Counted from the first letter of the stretch, positions 34,445 to 47,334 are shown. The stretch: 64,000 bases of DNA from Reticulitermes lucifugus (GCA_026260175.1 JAKCWW010001073.1:1-64000), one strand, 5' to 3'. Made by a program: numbers and translations. Notes: generated from the sequence alone by a model not told the origin.

Positions 34445-36410
34445 CTGCAAAAAGAATAAATGCATGTACCAAAAGTAAAATGGGTCAGATCCAGAGAAAC
34501 TACACCCACAGTGTATTTTCACATATTATATATTACAGACATATTACAAAAGACAAAATTACCACCAAAAATCTACATCTTCATTACCTGTCCTTACAAG
34601 AGCTGAAGTTACAGTGCTTAAGGTTAAATCCACAGCACTGGTTACTGACAGCTGTCTCTAAACTAAACATCAAATTCAACTAGAAAACAACTTCTAAATT
34701 CTGAGAGTGAAATTTCATTCACAGGAGGTGTAATGGTTATCTCACCATGACGCAATGTACTGAAATAATTTAAGATTTTAAGCTTTTACAGTGAGTAAAC
34801 TCACTAAAATATTATGGGCTACCAACTGCAACACAGATGGGTCAAAATCCAATTGTTATTGAGATCTGCTGTTCTCCTCAACAAGGCCTGTTTATGGGGA
34901 CAGAGAGGGTTTCTGAAACACTGGTTTTGACCCAGTTATGGTTGGTAGCTTGTGAACATTTCAGTGACTTCCAAAATTAATTATCGGCATTTCCTACACT
35001 ACTGATTTCATGACCATAATACTGTGACTTGGGTTGTAAGGAATTATATACCATAGGGTATTTTCTTGACACTAGACATAATGATTATGTTATCATAATT
35101 CAGTCTTCTGGAATTAGACACATGCATCTTCTCCAAACTAAACAAACTTATTATACTACCCTGACTTTGTCTTAATGAATTGGACAGGAGCATTTACTTC
35201 ACATCAATGAATTGGACAGGAGCATTTACTTCACATCAGATGTGTTGGTTCTGCTACCTGTTGTTTTTATTGATTCAGTTGTTTATTGCAACCTAGCCTG
35301 CCTTTGTGTTGTTATATTTGACGAGGTTGCTTATTGCAACTCAGAATGTTAAATTTACTAGTGACTTGTTTCATATTCAATCGTCGATGGACAAAGTCTG
35401 GATTTCTGAAACTTATTTATGTAAATGTAAATGAGGTTGACTCAAATGCAGTACAGACATTTTGAAACATGTTTTGTTCTGCCCTCTTGGACACAAAAGA
35501 AGATAATTATTAAACATGCTGAAAGAAAAATGTACTGTATGATCCCCAGCCTGATGAAATTTGAAAAAATAAATAGTACAAGCATCAGTCATTTATAACA
35601 CTTACCATATATTTTGATTAAACATACAATTAGAATCCTAATACAAAATATTATAACATCACAAAAATTAAAGTATCAATAAAATGCACTCATTAGAAAC
35701 AGGATTATGTACTGTATTACACATGTCTTTAGAACAAGGAGTTTCATAACAATGTTTCAGTGTTTCACAAATAGCACAGAGAGTATAGTTCCCATCAATA
35801 ATCTCACAGATTAGAACAAGCACAGAATTACTTAACAGAACAGGTCATGTGTCTGACTGGTGCCTACCTAGTGGGACTTCCTTATGGTAGCATTGGGGCA
35901 CCCAAGANGGGGGGGGGGGCTGCCAGGCTTCAGTGCCCCTGCCAAAGTGAAATTTAAAAAAAACACAGATTTTGTAGACATGATGATTTCAAAGGTTTTA
36001 CGTGATTTATGCTTCAGCCTAAAACAGCTACTGAAATTGGATGATGACTGGTATAATGGAATATTGGAAAAATATAATAAAAACGTACGAATATGTAGAT
36101 GTTTTTCTTTTCAGCTAGTTTTAATTTTCCCTGTAACCTAACTAGATGTCGGCTCAGAGATTTTGATACAATTTTCATAGCATAGTTTTTAAACTCAAAC
36201 ATAAATTATATATACCTCAGGGTCAGCCCCCCCCCCCTCCAAAGAAACATTTTGGGTGCACGTATGTATGGAAGGGCTGAGTCTAAAATTATTATATGAT
36301 TAATGAGAAGGCCTAATAGAATGTTTCTTTCAGCACAGCCACTCAACCTCTTATGTTTAGTGTATATAGCAGGGTTCAATTTTTGTCACATAAGTTTGTA
36401 TTCTGCTTTT
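34445..36410. other. lola intron, mostly unassigned
   Basis: No exon. Contains the 32-bp tandem duplication (35174) and a G-run with one N (35908) and a matching C-run at 36228-36238. Confidence 0.45.
35174..35237. repeat. perfect 32-bp tandem duplication
   Basis: AATGAATTGGACAGGAGCAT and the following 12 bases occur twice head to tail without a difference. Confidence 0.9.
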
Positions 36411-36720
36411 AATATAGTCTTCTCGGGCCATCAGCTGTGTCAGATGTTTTAAAAGATACAACGTTCCGGGGACTGGCTCCATCCCCATCCTCAGGTAGAA
36501 CCAGTATAACCCAGCACTCGTCTGTCCTGTGTTTATATACCTGCCGAGGCAGGGAGTATCAGAACGGCTCGGAGTGCAGCAACCAATTAGAATCAGTAGG
36601 CAGGTTGATTCTAATTGGTTAGTGCACTCCAAAGTCCCCAAAACGTTGTATTTTTTAAACCACTTGACGCAGCTGATGGCCCGAGAAGACTAAATTAAAT
36701 CATGTTGCCATGAAAGTTTT
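36411..36720. mobile_element. foldback element, AGTCTTCTCGGG family
   Basis: TATAGTCTTCTCGGGCCATC at 36413 and GATGGCCCGAGAAGACTA ending at 36692 form the arms, followed by a tail ATCATG...AAAGTTTTAAAACTTATA shared with the copy at 61.8 kb. Interior holds ACGTTCCGGGGACTGG...CATCCTCAGG and a small hairpin around 36583-36619. Confidence 0.75.
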
Positions 36721-37556
36721 AAAACTTATATTGTATTCTGCTTGTTGACAACTAAGAAATAACTAAATTAGGTGTGGCATGACCTCAATTATTAATCTCA
36801 GGCTTCTCAGCGAGAGTTATTTGTAAAAAAACTGACACCCTATAAACACTTCACACTGTTCTTGTTCATGTTTATCTTAATATTGCAACTACTTAAATTA
36901 ACACATTCACAAATATAGCTTTGATAACAATTAGGCAAAAATGGTTATCAAAAATTCAGCGTTTGAAACGTTAGAAAAGGTAGACGGATGTATGAAGACC
37001 TCCTTCAAACCCTCCCAGCCCGTGACCTAGCTGCAATGACCCAACACAAAAATCTGGGTAAGACACAGCCCACTCGCTTTCCGCAGTGCATAGAGTCCAT
37101 TGCCAGTATTTGAATTTAAAAAGATTTCTTTCATATTCCTTTAAAGAATGTGCATATCTCCTAACAAAAATTTTTATTCAGATATTTAGTTTCATTTTTG
37201 TCAAAATTTCTGTGAGGGCTGTGGCCCTGAAGCCGTTACAGACTAACAGCCCCTGGTGCCTACACAGGTCATTTTATCTATGTCATCATATTTTACCAAC
37301 ACAATAAGAAGACTATCCTATTTGGATCTGAGAACGGCATGTTACACATAGGATTTTAGATTTCTGGGTACTGTGTCCATCATCTTGTATTAAAAAAGAA
37401 TATGTTTCAGACACTGATCTGTTTGTGTCCCCATGTGAAAGGGTGGGGAGGCACCTACTGAGTGGCATCCAGCAGAAAGCACTGTTCTCAGTTACTGGAG
37501 TGGTGACATATGAAAACGACATAACAAAATTCTTATTTAAAACATTACTTAATAAT
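36721..37556. other. lola intron with a foldback-like relic
   Basis: 37308-37515 has GAACGGCATGTTACACATAG, CTGTGTCCATCATCTTG and CACCTACTGAGTGGCATCC, similar in layout to the 13.9 kb foldback. Otherwise nothing recognised. Confidence 0.4.
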
Positions 37557-37855
37557 TCAGGATGTCAGCTTGTCAGGATGATGTTTTCGAATATGCACGG
37601 CTAGATTTCCACGCTGTTTAGCCCGATATGAACACCAAGAACACTGATGTGAAGGTTCTTTTCCACCACACTCCACCAACTGATGCCTGTTTAATGTACT
37701 CTTCCAACGATACTGCTTGCCGCAGTCTTGACAACTGTAAAGTTTAATGGAAATATGTCTTCTTTTATAGTGCTTCAATGGTGACATCATATTCATGGGA
37801 ATAACCTGATCCCAGGGCTGCCATTTTCGTAATGAAGGCCATGATACTGAAGTTA
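37557..37855 (-). CDS. lola: lola alternative 3' exon 8 (divergent, extended linker)
   Basis: Encodes 98 residues after a two-base split codon; acceptor CCTTTTGCAG. The leader of about 40 residues is longer than usual and basic (LKHYKRRH). Fingers: C41, C44, H57, C62 and C71, C74, H87, H91 or H92. The junction is ECGGKEPSHQC, one glycine longer than every other exon here, so the two fingers are offset by one residue. Finger 2 ends H-x3-H-H, leaving the last zinc ligand ambiguous. It has no close paralogue in the window. Still clearly lola-type by architecture, orientation and splice phase. Confidence 0.84.
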
Positions 37856-39005
37856 CTGCAAAAGGAAACAAATATGTCAGGAGAAAAAGAAAATCATCAG
37901 TTTGAAGATAGGAATCCATTCAGGAAGTAAAAATAAATGAAGAAGTACTCATTAATTATGTTAATGTCATGAGAGAACACTAAAAACCTTCTTAATTATC
38001 AGAATCAAATAATAACTGTATGGTGATTTATTGAGACTTAGGTATTAATTTCTTCAGTCATGGCAAGGAGTCCAGTGGTTAGCATGCCTGCTTCAAATTC
38101 AGAATAAGCCATATACCATAATCACTCAAGATTTTGACTTCCTACCAGATTCTTTACACAATAACATCTTCTCGTGCTGACAGCCACATTAAGTGGTTCA
38201 AGCAAACTAATTTTCATACATTTTGTCTTCTTCAATGTAAATGTGAAGAAAGTATCTTAAACCAGGCCAAAACTGCTTTCTTCCAGATGCCTTCAAATTC
38301 ATCATCCTATCATCTGCAACTCAGGAACTGTTAAATACACTACAGTGAAGTTCCCACGACTGGTGTATGTGACAAATGCACCAGGAACTGCAAATTTTAC
38401 AAGGAGCCAAGTGAATAATTGCCACACCATTCCCACAATTTATTTATTTGACAAACACCTGTACTCATGTACACTTGCCAAATGTTTGCTTGGTCATTAT
38501 CATCACATTCCCATTACTTGGGTACTGGCTGCTTGATGTACTGAATGACCATCCACACATAAGTCACTTTTCTGCTTGTCAAGTATAAGCGAGTTGTGGG
38601 AAAGCAACAACAAGTCTTGATTTCATGAGTCAACAAAGACAGGTAATTTGTTTGACTTGTGCCACATTCACAGTCTGTTGAAAATGGAGAAACAGTCAAC
38701 ATTTGAAGCAGTGTAGGGTTCCCATGACATAGCAAGTAATCACAAGTAACAAATATTTATTAACTATACGAGTCATGGGAATGCAGCTTAAGAAACAACA
38801 GACAGTGTGTCATGACATACCAGTTTGCTAGTGTTTTATGGACACCCCAGTCTTCACTCTTGGTGTAAAGTGACTGACAGCTCACCCAGTCCAGATATTC
38901 ACAATTCTGTATTACATCAGGGTCTCCCTCCCACATCCATCAACCAAAAATTATTAATTTACATTTGATATATGAGGTCCTCATGGCAATTAGTATCAAG
39001 ATTAC

Positions 39006-39104
39006 AGTCTTCCCAGATGTATATCAATACTGAGCCCTCAATATGGAGGTAGTAGGCTCCTCTGAAATACAAGGCATCACATCCCAGAAGACTAAACATG
39101 AATT
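39006..39104. mobile_element. MITE, AGTCTTCT family (internally deleted)
   Basis: AGTCTTCCCAGATGTATATC on the left, CACATCCCAGAAGACTAAAC on the right; only about 100 bases, so the centre is reduced. Confidence 0.6.
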
Positions 39105-41174
39105 TTGAACATGTTCACAATCATTGATTATTACACATAAGTTGCACAATATGCATAAACTTAATGCATATAGGACTGCCTGTTCATTTGTCCATACACA
39201 AGTTTCAACTCCAAATCCACTGGACAGATGTGACAAAATTTGATATTAGTGGGCCCTTACTAACAGTTGCATGGCCATTTTCATAACAAATGACATCACA
39301 GAAGCATAACTTCATAAGGGAGGAAATGAAGCCACCATGATCATTCAGAATGCTGAAGTGCAAAAAAAAGGCATGTGGGAAGTGCGTGCACTGCAGTACA
39401 AACTGCACAATGTGGATAACCTGGGTTCAATGCTCAATAGAGACAAGAAATTTCTCTCTATCCCATCATATCCAACCTGACCATTGGCCAGCAGGTGGTC
39501 ATGCTTATCCTAATGTGCTTGTGGGTGACAATCTTTTGTACAGAAGTGCTCAAAACAAAAAGGTGAAAAGCAATAATTCTGAAATGATAAACAGAATTTT
39601 ACTGTATTGTAATCCTTCTGCAACTATTTCTGCACATAATCCATGATATGTTCCTACTATAAAACAAATACCAGCCACATTTGCCCCTTTTCAACATGAA
39701 GACACTATTGAGTTTCTCACGGTGGTAATGATTACAAAAAGCATTTTATTCTCAGATATAATACTGCACAGTACGAGTGCATGGTGTCAAGCCTCAGAAG
39801 ATAGTGTCCTTCATAAGAAACATTATGCATTACAGCACAAAGCTTGGTCTCCTTTTCAATGGTAAACTAATTTTGATTTCAGAGTGTAGGCTAATATATA
39901 TGATAAACTGGGGAAGATACAAAGAATTCTAATTTGAACCAACTTTATTTATTTCATGTACAGGAGAAGTAATACAAAATAAAGGCGCCAAGTCATTTTT
40001 CAGGCCTCTCAAACTGTGGCTGACAAAATAAGACACATCCCCTACGCAGTTCCTCACAAGACTATACATGCCTTATCTGGGTATGTACACTCATGGTTTA
40101 GAACTATTGGTCTTAGAGAAACAAGTTCTTTACATAAAAATAAAAGGTTCAGGTACTTTTAAACATTTCATTTCATATCTAGATTTTATAAATTGACCAA
40201 TGATGCCAAAGTGTTTAGAAGACTTACTTTACCACTTGATGTAGTATGATGGTTATATCCATCCTTCTAATGTTAGCCACTTTAAGAACTGTGAATTATT
40301 TCATTCAGTGGATAAGAGATGTATTATACCTACACATAAGTTTGGGTGATATTTTTCAAACATTGTTTTAATGCTCTGAAGCCTGAGACTCACCTATATA
40401 GTATTTAAGAATTCAGTTCCTAACCCACACTGCATTCCAATTATAAAGACCAACCAGTTGATGCTGTATAAGTGAATAATCATTGTACATTCTGAGTATC
40501 GTTCAAAGTACATAAAGACATGGTGCATAAAAAAAACACTGTTAAAGCAGGTGGTCCATATAGTAACCACCAGTAATTCTGCACAGGTATTACATTTATA
40601 GAGAATCAAATAATATACCACTGAGATAAACTGTACAAAAAACACATGAATCGTACTTGGCAATGGAAAGGTTAGCTGTTCAGATCTGAGAACAAACAAC
40701 ATTCATAATCAACAGAAGCCTAAAAAAATTAATAAATGCACTACACATATACCTCTACAGGATTAACAATAGTAGTGGTAATACTTTTGTACAGAAATAA
40801 AACAAACACAATGGAAATTTTTAAAATACCTTAAATAGTACTGGCACATTTTGTTTTAGTTTTGGTGACACAGATATTTTAAAAGTGGAGGGAAATTGTT
40901 GGAAAGACTTGGGAATGTTTGTGAAATGTGGTAATGAATTAAAATAAAATTCATCATGCATCAAAGTGTCATGCCACAAAGACATATCAGGTGGCATGTA
41001 ATTGTAAAGCTCCATACATTAACATCAGCACTGGATGGAGGTAAACAGCTTAAAGTTTTGCCTGCTTTACTCCAAGTCAAGAGTCTCCAGGTACCATCAG
41101 ACAGTTGGCTGGATATGTCACACTGTCAGTTATGGAGGCTAGGTAAAGTAAAGTTGTCCCCCTGTCCACAACAT
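39105..41174. other. lola intron, nothing recognised
   Basis: No splice-bounded exon or known repeat; AT-rich throughout. Confidence 0.45.
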
Positions 41175-41445
41175 AAAGGTATATAGAGAGAGAGAGCAGA
41201 GGTATAGCTCCACTCATTCTTAAACTCGGCACTCGACGGAGGTGAGTGGTCAGCTTCACATCCCAGCTGCGTTACTCCAAGAACAGAACCTCCAGTAACC
41301 ATTGTGTTGGTGGTTGGGTGAGCCACAGAGCCAGACTGGACGTTCTGAAGAAGAGAAAATCTCTTACTCCTGCCGGGAATCGAATCCCAGATCGTCCACC
41401 CCATAGCTCAGTCACTAAACCAACAATGCTATCCTAGCTCACCTA
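41175..41445 (-). mobile_element. tRNA-derived SINE, family B
   Basis: Reverse complement has A box TAGCATTGTTGG and B box GGGATTCGATTCCCG, followed by AGTAAGAGATTTTCTC and the family body. Ends in a short GA repeat on the plus strand (41181-41200). Lies within 200 bases of the end of the 41.6 kb exon. Confidence 0.75.
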
Positions 41446-41599
41446 GATATGAAGGCAAATAAAAAAAATTCTTGCTTAGAAATTGAACCCTAATTTATCA
41501 GTCCACATTCACTCCAGTAACAGAGTTGTACAGGTTCACACAAACTTGAAGGGAATGATCACAGGAGCTGAATGAATATCCAGTAAAATCAACAGACTG

Positions 41600-41793
41600 T
41601 TACAACAGTAAATGTGGATGTAGGTTGCGTATGTGTTTCAATAAGCTACTATTGCGTGTCGTCTTAATGTGACAGTACGGGCATTGAAACTGAGGTTCCT
41701 TTCCACATTCAAGTTTAATGTGCCGTAGTAGAGATTTCCTCAAGGAGTAATGTCGACCACAGTTTTTACATGCAAAACCAGGCCATTCCATTC
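41600..41793 (-). CDS. lola: lola alternative 3' exon 9 (acceptor phase uncertain)
   Basis: Zinc-finger pair counted from the Met at 41791: C8, C11, H24, C29 and C37, C40, H53, H58, junction ECGKEPQFQC, ending PHLLL-stop. The fingers are intact. The best-looking acceptor (ATTCCACAG just before 41837) would leave one base before the first codon of the finger frame, not two as in the other 12 intact exons; splicing there in the common phase would miss the fingers. An internal AG at 41794-41795 restores the common phase but lacks a pyrimidine tract. I give the phase-compatible start; the alternative span is 41600-41837. An indel in this assembly or allele is also possible. Confidence 0.75.
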
Positions 41794-42002
41794 CTTCACA
41801 GCTGCTGTTATAGATCTGTTGACTGCTGTCGTGGTAACTGTGGAATAAAATGTGACATTACATGAGAAATATACTAGTACATACAAAAATCCTAACGCTA
41901 AGTTCTGCCTGTACAGAGCTACATTAACCAAGTAAGAAAGAAGTTTAAAGTTATCTTTACAATAAGAACTGTAAGGCATGCCAATTTATAGAATGCAGAC
42001 AA

Positions 42003-42178
42003 TGCAAGTCTTCTGAGACGAGATGCTGTGTAGCAGGGTGAAGAGTTTCTGATGATTTGAAGGCACTATAATCCTTCAAAAGGTGGGTTGACCCTGATGA
42101 AGAAGGCATTATGAGCCTTCAAAATGCTGAAAAATACTCACCCAGCAATACAGCACCACGTTACAGTAGACTTGCATC
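42003..42178. mobile_element. MITE, AGTCTTCT family
   Basis: AAGTCTTCTGAGACGAGATG on the left; CACCACGTTACAGTAGACTTG on the right; ATTTGAAGGCACTATAATCC and its mirrored GCATTATGAGCCTTCAAAAT give the inner arms. Confidence 0.6.
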
Positions 42179-42909
42179 CTTCACAACACCACTGTGCAAA
42201 CCTTAACTGTTCCTCTGTCAGGCAGTCACATTCATAAACTTGTAGCAATGACTGGACAATGCAGCTCAATGGTTTTACGTGGGACATCCCCTTGTGATGA
42301 AGACACACAAGGTGTGAGGATAATACAACTAAATTCTTTTAGTATGTTGTATGTACTATTTTGTATCCAAACATCATAAAGATAAGAAACTGACACATAA
42401 ATTCATTCTTCAGAATGATGATAACAGAACACAACTAATAGGCATGTCAACTCTGCTATAAAATAGGAGTCAGAATTTGGTATCTACAAACTATACAGGG
42501 TCATGAACTTTACTATGCCCATATTGTGTAGCTTTGAATAATACAAGTTTATTGGAATTAACAAACAGCCTTGCTGCACCTTACAACCATTCACCAGACA
42601 TAAGTGTTTCAACACTTACTTCGAGTCACTGATGATGATGAACATTAAGTGCTGGAATGCATACAACGGCTGTGGGTAATTCCACTATACTTGTATTATA
42701 TAGTGTCACACCACATGAGATCGTAAACTTAATATGTTGTAACTACATGAGGTCAGCTTATAGTGACAATGAAACACACCTATTTCCATGTAGCAGAAGA
42801 CTGTCCTCAACAATATTCTCTTCCCATAAATCCTGTTTGGATGTAATACCTGGAAAATATATGAACAAATAAGTGTGAGATTTGAGGCCCCATCAAGATA
42901 AATATTAAG

Positions 42910-43000
42910 AATAGGGATGTGATACCATGTATTTTGATAGATAAGTACCAACGTTTTGTAGGACTCTGCTGCCTCTGTCTTCGGGGTAGAAGAGTATATC
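42910..43000. mobile_element. MITE half element, AGTCTTCT family
   Basis: GGATGTGATACCATGTATTT, AAGTACCAACGTTTTGTAGG and CTGCCTCTGTCTTCGGGGTAG; right half missing. Confidence 0.5.
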
Positions 43001-43371
43001 ACGAGGGGAGAAATCGTATGGATATGAAGAAGGGACTGCCAGGACTGGGGTAATGAGTTAACAAGTGACCCCAAAAAGGGATGTTCTGTAACAGGAGATG
43101 TCTGGATGGGGTGGGGGGGTGGGCAGATTTATGTCATGTGGAACAAGAAGATGGATCAAAGGGGAAAATAAAAATTAAATACCTATGTACAAAACAACAC
43201 AGCGTCAAAACCCTGGAGAAAAAATACTGACAAACAAATATGTTTAATTATCAGAGTCAACAACTTGTAGATCACACTGATTTGCACACATACAACAACT
43301 TAAGTGGTAACATTGTAAAGCTCAATATAAGTATTATAGGTATAAAATCAAAGAAAATGGAAATGAAGAAT

Positions 43372-43850
43372 ATACCACCTGGAGTTGTTGGTGACTGAAG
43401 ATATTAATATCACACCACCTTGAGTTGCTGGTGACTGAAGATGTTAATATTACACCACCTGGAGTTGCTGGTGGCTGAAGATATTAATATCACACCACTT
43501 AGAGTTACTGGTGACTGAAGATATTAATATCACACCACTACCTGGAGTTGCTGGTGACTGAAGATATTAATATCACACCACTTAAGAGTTTCTGGTGACT
43601 GAAGATATTAATATTACACCACCTGGAGTTGCTGGTGACTGAAAATATTAATATCACACCACCTGGAGTTGTTGGTGGCTGAAGATATTAATATCACACC
43701 ACTTGGAGTTACTGGTGACTGGAGATATTAATATCACACCACTACCTGGAGTTGCTGGTGACTGGAGATATTAATATCACACCACTACCTGGAGTTGCTG
43801 GTGACTGAAGATATTAATACCACACCACCTGGAGTTGCTGTTGACTGAAG
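43372..43850. repeat. minisatellite, about 12 units of 40-43 bp
   Basis: Unit core GGAGTTGCTGGTGACTGAAG then ATATTAATATCACACCACC; some units gain three bases (CTACCTGG). Period is not a multiple of three in most units and no exon overlaps it. Confidence 0.92.
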
Positions 43851-45557
43851 AATATGGCAAGCATTACCTTGCTGATAGATGTTTGAATCTTGACTTCTTT
43901 ACTATGGGAAATGGCAGATGTTTGTTACTGTATGCAGGATTTATTTGAATCTTGATTCACAGCAGTGAAACCAAGTTTCATCACTGGCCATCTGACAGGC
44001 AGGTATCTGCTGAAACTTTTGAATCATCTGATGGTGCCATGGTTAGATTAAGCTTAATATGTTAAAGGTTGTGGGTTTCATATTGAATATTATCAGTTAT
44101 CTATAAAACGAAAACAATAAAAGATGCCAGTATAGCAAAAACTCATTTTCTGTTAATCAAACGTTTATAATTTTGTGTACATCAAATACATCTAATAAAT
44201 TAATAACACATAACACAAATGTGGTGAAATGAATCACACGCTCTCATAGATATTCACATTTAGTACTAAATGGTATTTCAAGCATGTCAGGCTGACACCA
44301 ACTCACAGCCATACAGAAACAAATTTTAACCAACTGATGGTACCAATATCTTGTGGCCTTATGTCACTTCTGTACCTCTCTGCAGCATTACATGTGCAAA
44401 GAGTATCATTAAATAAACATACATCTGACAAAGAGTCCATTAAACTTACTGGCATATTAAAATTAAGCAGGCAAAATATACGTATGTGTGAACAGTTGTT
44501 CAAATGACTTACAGCAAATGTCAAGAAAATATAGTGAGATCTGAATATGAATATACAGTGCCTGAAAGAAAGAGAAAACTTAAGACACAGGTGTAGATGG
44601 GAAAATAGTATTAAAATGGATCTTGGGAGATGTGGGATGGAAAGGCATGGACTGGACTCATCTAGTTCATGGAAGGGACAAGTGGCAGACTGTTCCATAA
44701 TTCAGGTGAATTTCTTGACTAACTGCAGCACTGTTAGCTTCTCAAGGATTCTGCTCCATGTAGTTAGTTAGTTAGGTAGTTAGTCAGTCAGTCAGTCAGG
44801 TGACTATGAAGATATACTGTGTATACAAATCAAAAACTACAATTCTGATAATATTCCACTTTGAAGCCAAACTTATTATCATCATAATAGAATTTTCCAT
44901 CCCTTGGGTTCTACATACTTCAAATTAACTTTACATTTGCTTCATTGCTCTTGATAATGTATAGGTTCTTACACCAAAGTTACTTCTTACTGCCCTTAAC
45001 ACTTTTGAAGTCACATCATAATTATGTGTGCCTGCTTAACATGCACTCAGGCACCAAGGCACATCTGTTTGCACACACACAGTTAAGAACTTTCTCACTC
45101 ATCTTGTATTTCACTTAGGACAAACTGCGAAATGCAGTCACTTTGTGCCTTCAACTGGATCTGTTGCATTTGATATTTATAAAGTTTTAAATCTTTTCGA
45201 AAGATATTCCCAGCAAAAGCACAATGAACAAATAGATTTATTTCTACTGCAGCACATGGATGCCGATGTTCTACATAATCTTTAATGTTTCCAGGATTAT
45301 GTTTCTGTTGTTAATTTTCCATTACGTGTGAAATAAATAAGACAAAAGCATTACTGTGTGAATAATTTCAATCTCCATCACCTGGGAACATGTTATTTTT
45401 AATTCACATGATCTTACATGACTGGAAAAAAAAATTTCAGCTCCGGAGTAACTACACTAACATTGACAAAAAGATGGAATTCTCGGCCAGCAATACTGCA
45501 TACATGCAATGTTACAATAAAAAATGCATGGCCAATAACAGTTAAAAAAAATATGAC
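43851..45557. other. lola intron with retroelement tail at 44.56-44.8 kb
   Basis: Apart from that element and the minisatellite just to the left, nothing recognised. The part next to 45557 should be 3' UTR of exon 10; TTTATT at 45235 is a possible minus-strand poly(A) signal. Confidence 0.4.
44560..44805 (+). mobile_element. non-LTR retrotransposon 3' end with GTTA/GTCA tail
   Basis: RENLRHRCRWENSIKMDL and GLDSSSSWKGQVAD match the C-terminal peptide of a common insect non-LTR family, followed by a UTR containing ATTTCTTGACTAACTGCAG, and a tandem GTTA then GTCA tail at 44761-44800. Confidence 0.65.
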
Positions 45558-45922
45558 TTATTGTGGAAAAGACTGCCAAAAAAAATCAGCCTTGCTGTGT
45601 TGGCTAGCATGTTTACACAACACATGCTGCTGCAAGTTAAATTTCAATTTTGATTTTTGCGGACAATATGGACACTGAAATTGAGGTTCCTTTCCACATT
45701 CCAATCTTACATGTCGCAGAAGAGTTTTCTTCCATTTGTAAGATCTCCCACATATTTTACATGGATATAATTTGGGGTTAAGAATGCCTGAACCTGTTAC
45801 AAACTGAACAGGAATATTTGCTTTGAAGAACTGTTGCTGGATGTTTTCTCCTACTGTACACCTTCCAGGACTCCTACCTACATCTGATGTAAGAAAAGAC
45901 ATGCGTCCTTTTTTACCAATTT
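45558..45922 (-). CDS. lola: lola alternative 3' exon 10 (paralogue of next exon)
   Basis: Encodes 120 residues after a two-base split codon; acceptor TTACTGTTTCAG. Long leader (FLTSDVGRSPG...IQQQFFKANIP) then fingers C54, C57, H70, C75 and C83, C86, H99, H104 with ECGKEPQFQC between. Finger 2 (PYCPQKSKLKFNLQQHVLCKH) is almost the same as in the exon at 49.2 kb, as is the leader, so the two arose by tandem duplication. The tail after the last ligand (ASQHSKADFFWQSFPQ) is longer and differs from that copy. Confidence 0.88.
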
Positions 45923-47159
45923 CTGAAACAGTAATAACAAGTTATGTCAGTAGTTGTTCTGCAGCAAAGATGAATAATCTCACATAAAAAACAGAATTAA
46001 AGGCCTACTCACATCAACAAAATGCACCATAAACATTATGTTCAGGCAGTGGCTTACAGAAAATATTTAAATGCTCTATTCTAACTCTATGTAGCTGCCA
46101 AGATATGACATTTTGAAGACAACAGTGTTGAAGGGCTACTTCATGTCATCAAGACTGAGACCTCCCCCATCCAGAGGAGTCTTACCAAGTGTGTGTGTGT
46201 GTGTGTGTTTTTGAGTGTGATCAGATGCAACAATAACCCTCTACACCTACAATGAGTAGGTACAAAGAGGTCAGACAAAGAAAGATAGGAAGAAAGAAAG
46301 TCTGAGACCTGGCAACTGTCTTGAAACTTTCTGGCATTAAAATTTACAATAATTTATGACAGTAATCCATGATGCAGAGAAACTTCTTAGTAAGATCACT
46401 GTAATCAGTGTGCATTAAATCATTATATTCTGGTTAAAACAACAAAAACATACATCAGGAAAAGACTATAAAAACAAAAATAACACTGCAAGAAATCAAA
46501 TTTAAAGATTACACTGTATTATCAATAAAATGTGTTTCTTATATCACTGGGCTGAGCACTATAGAACAGGCGTGTCATCAGCTGCTACACAACAATGCCA
46601 TTCACTGTTCACCATGTAGTCTGGTAATAAAACAAACGCTCCGTACAAAGATATAGCAAATGTGAACAAACCACAAGAATATTACATACAATTTTACAAG
46701 AAAAAATTTTATTTCATTGCTAGATCTCTTTCTGTTCAGTTACCTCACAGTTTTACTTGACACAACACAGCATGTAGCACCCAAATAATTATGCTGGAAT
46801 GAAACTATAATATGTCAATACTACATTAATCATATTCCTGGCTTCTTCTGGTACTCAGCAAATATTGACAATCTAACTTATTTGTTGCTATGTATAAAAG
46901 TTGTGTAATTCATAATACTTTAAACAACAATGAATAAATACAACACAACACAGCTAAGTCAACATATCACTGGTACACTACTTAAAACACACTAAAATCA
47001 TCACAAAGCAAATAAACGATTTCACACAAAATAAATTACAATGCAGCAAAGAAAATACTACTATTGGTACTAGTTATTATTAATTTATATCTTAAACAAA
47101 TAAGAATGCAGTAAGGCCTAATAGTTGATTCAGATACGAACCCATTCTAATCTAGAAGA
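45923..47159. other. lola intron, nothing recognised
   Basis: No exon; holds the GT microsatellite at 46190. Confidence 0.45.
46190..46212. repeat. GT microsatellite
   Basis: About ten uninterrupted GT units; a shorter GT/GC-interrupted run lies at 27228-27245. Confidence 0.85.
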
Positions 47160-47312
47160 CAAGGTCTTCCAAGATGTAATGTCACATAGTCTGGTACATG
47201 GGTACCAACATTCAGAAAAGTCCACTGGGTCCATGTTCAGGATACCATGGAATGTCCAAAACATTGGTACCTATACACAAACTACATGAAGTCACATCCC
47301 ACAAGACCATAA
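47160..47312. mobile_element. MITE, AGTCTTCT family
   Basis: AGGTCTTCCAAGATGTAATG and GTCACATCCCACAAGACC are the ends; ACAAACTACATGAAG mirrors CACATAGTCTGG. Its right flank runs straight into the 47.3-47.9 kb minisatellite. Confidence 0.65.
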
Positions 47313-47334
47313 CCTTCATCTTCACTGCTGTGAG

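Noticed and set aside
38514-38735. Minus-strand reading containing ECGTSQ that hints at a lola junction
   Set aside because: No cysteine pairs or zinc histidines at finger spacing; chance similarity.
43372-43850. Regular repeats that might suggest a CRISPR array
   Set aside because: Head-to-tail units with no unique spacers, in eukaryotic intron DNA; a minisatellite.
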